In this document: positions 63,670 through 64,000 of the stretch, piece after piece
How the letters are laid out: the number at the start of each line of letters is the position of its first letter
Numbering within the stretch: position 1 is the first letter of the stretch
Assembly: GCA_018806985.1 (NCBI GenBank)
Contig: JADANN010000445.1
Coordinates: 2,544,501 to 2,608,500 of the forward strand
Reading direction: 5' to 3'
Length of the DNA: 64,000 nucleotides
From: Angiostrongylus vasorum
Taxonomy: Eukaryota; Nematoda; Chromadorea; Rhabditida; Metastrongylidae
Program-made: the position numbers and the translations under genes
Notes under the pieces: generated by a model
The model's database searches: none
Told to the model about the DNA's origin: nothing
What the model saw: the letters and a program-made list of their open reading frames with translations, nothing else

Positions 63670-64000
63670 AAGGATGAGTCTAGTGCTTAAAAATTTCAAT
63701 ATTGTGTGCGTACGATAATGGCGAGGAGAAGAGACAAGATCGAACAATGTGTTTCTTGGAAGAAAAAAAGTTATTTAAGCACTACGTCACTTTTACTTCT
63801 CAAGTAAAGAGGTCGATCAATCGAATCGGTCCACTTCATATACCCACGATTTGAGCTTTTGCGCTACTTTTGCTCGAAATCGTTTCCAAATGTTAGATTC
63901 TCATATTTCATAAAAAGCATGGTCGGGTGTGCTCGGCTCATTCAGAGATGCTCAACTGAGGAAGATCAGTTCGATGCGAAGCGAAGACGCCATATCGAGA
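63670..64000. other. Unassigned window end
   Basis: No feature recognised. Confidence 0.35.

Noticed and set aside
1..64000. CRISPR arrays, rRNA genes, bacterial-type operons or prophage
   Set aside because: No regular spacer arrays, no rRNA-like sequence, and gene structure is eukaryotic throughout.

Overview
The window is a piece of a nematode genome, most likely a strongylid or hookworm-type worm. Genes are cut into small exons by introns with TTTYAG acceptors and GTRAGT-like donors. Candidate spliced-leader acceptors lie just upstream of start codons. The repeats fit this group: RTE-like LINE, BEL/Pao retrotransposon, mariner and tRNA-derived SINEs. The assignment is an inference from these features. 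Nothing prokaryotic (operons, CRISPR, rRNA) was seen.

Three conserved genes can be rebuilt exon by exon, with reading phase matching across most junctions. (1) 12693-22907, minus strand: a TMEM131 orthologue (procollagen/secretory cargo factor), from signal peptide to C-terminus. The last-but-two exon is separated from the final exons by a 3.1-kb intron holding a dead RTE-type LINE. (2) 36120-44282, plus strand: an SMCR8 orthologue (longin/DENN partner of C9orf72 in lysosome and autophagy control). (3) 49290-about 61594, minus strand: the C-terminal WD40 half of a WDR60/DYNC2I1 orthologue (dynein-2 intermediate chain, retrograde intraflagellar transport). It includes an intron of about 9 kb full of dead transposons.

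A fourth coding block, 28768-35240 on the plus strand, is clearly gene-like but I do not recognise it. It has small spliced exons (28768-32130) followed by two long open frames (32247-33494 and 33537-35240). A pair of compensating frameshifts separates the two frames, and the second ends in three tandem copies of a Ser/Arg/Gly-rich unit. Smaller coding-like pieces lie at 23880-24500, 45221-46990, 59437-59768 and 63432-63660.

Region by region: 1-5.2 kb is repeat-rich and holds two inverted-repeat elements; 5.2-11.9 kb is a decayed BEL/Pao retrotransposon; 12.7-22.9 kb is tmem-131; 23-28.7 kb is repeats plus a large inverted duplication; 28.8-35.2 kb is the unknown gene(s); 36-44.3 kb is smcr-8; 45-49.2 kb is SINE-dense with gene fragments; 49.3-61.6 kb is wdr-60 with two mariner remnants; 62-64 kb is repeats and a possible further exon.

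At least five repeat families recur. SINE-A has about 12 copies, a tRNA-like head and a TTTATCC tail. SINE-B is related by its head. Family C is a terminal-inverted-repeat element, family D has about 400 bp, and family E carries a hammerhead-ribozyme-like core. All gene models are read from the sequence by eye; homology statements come from remembered family motifs, not from searches.
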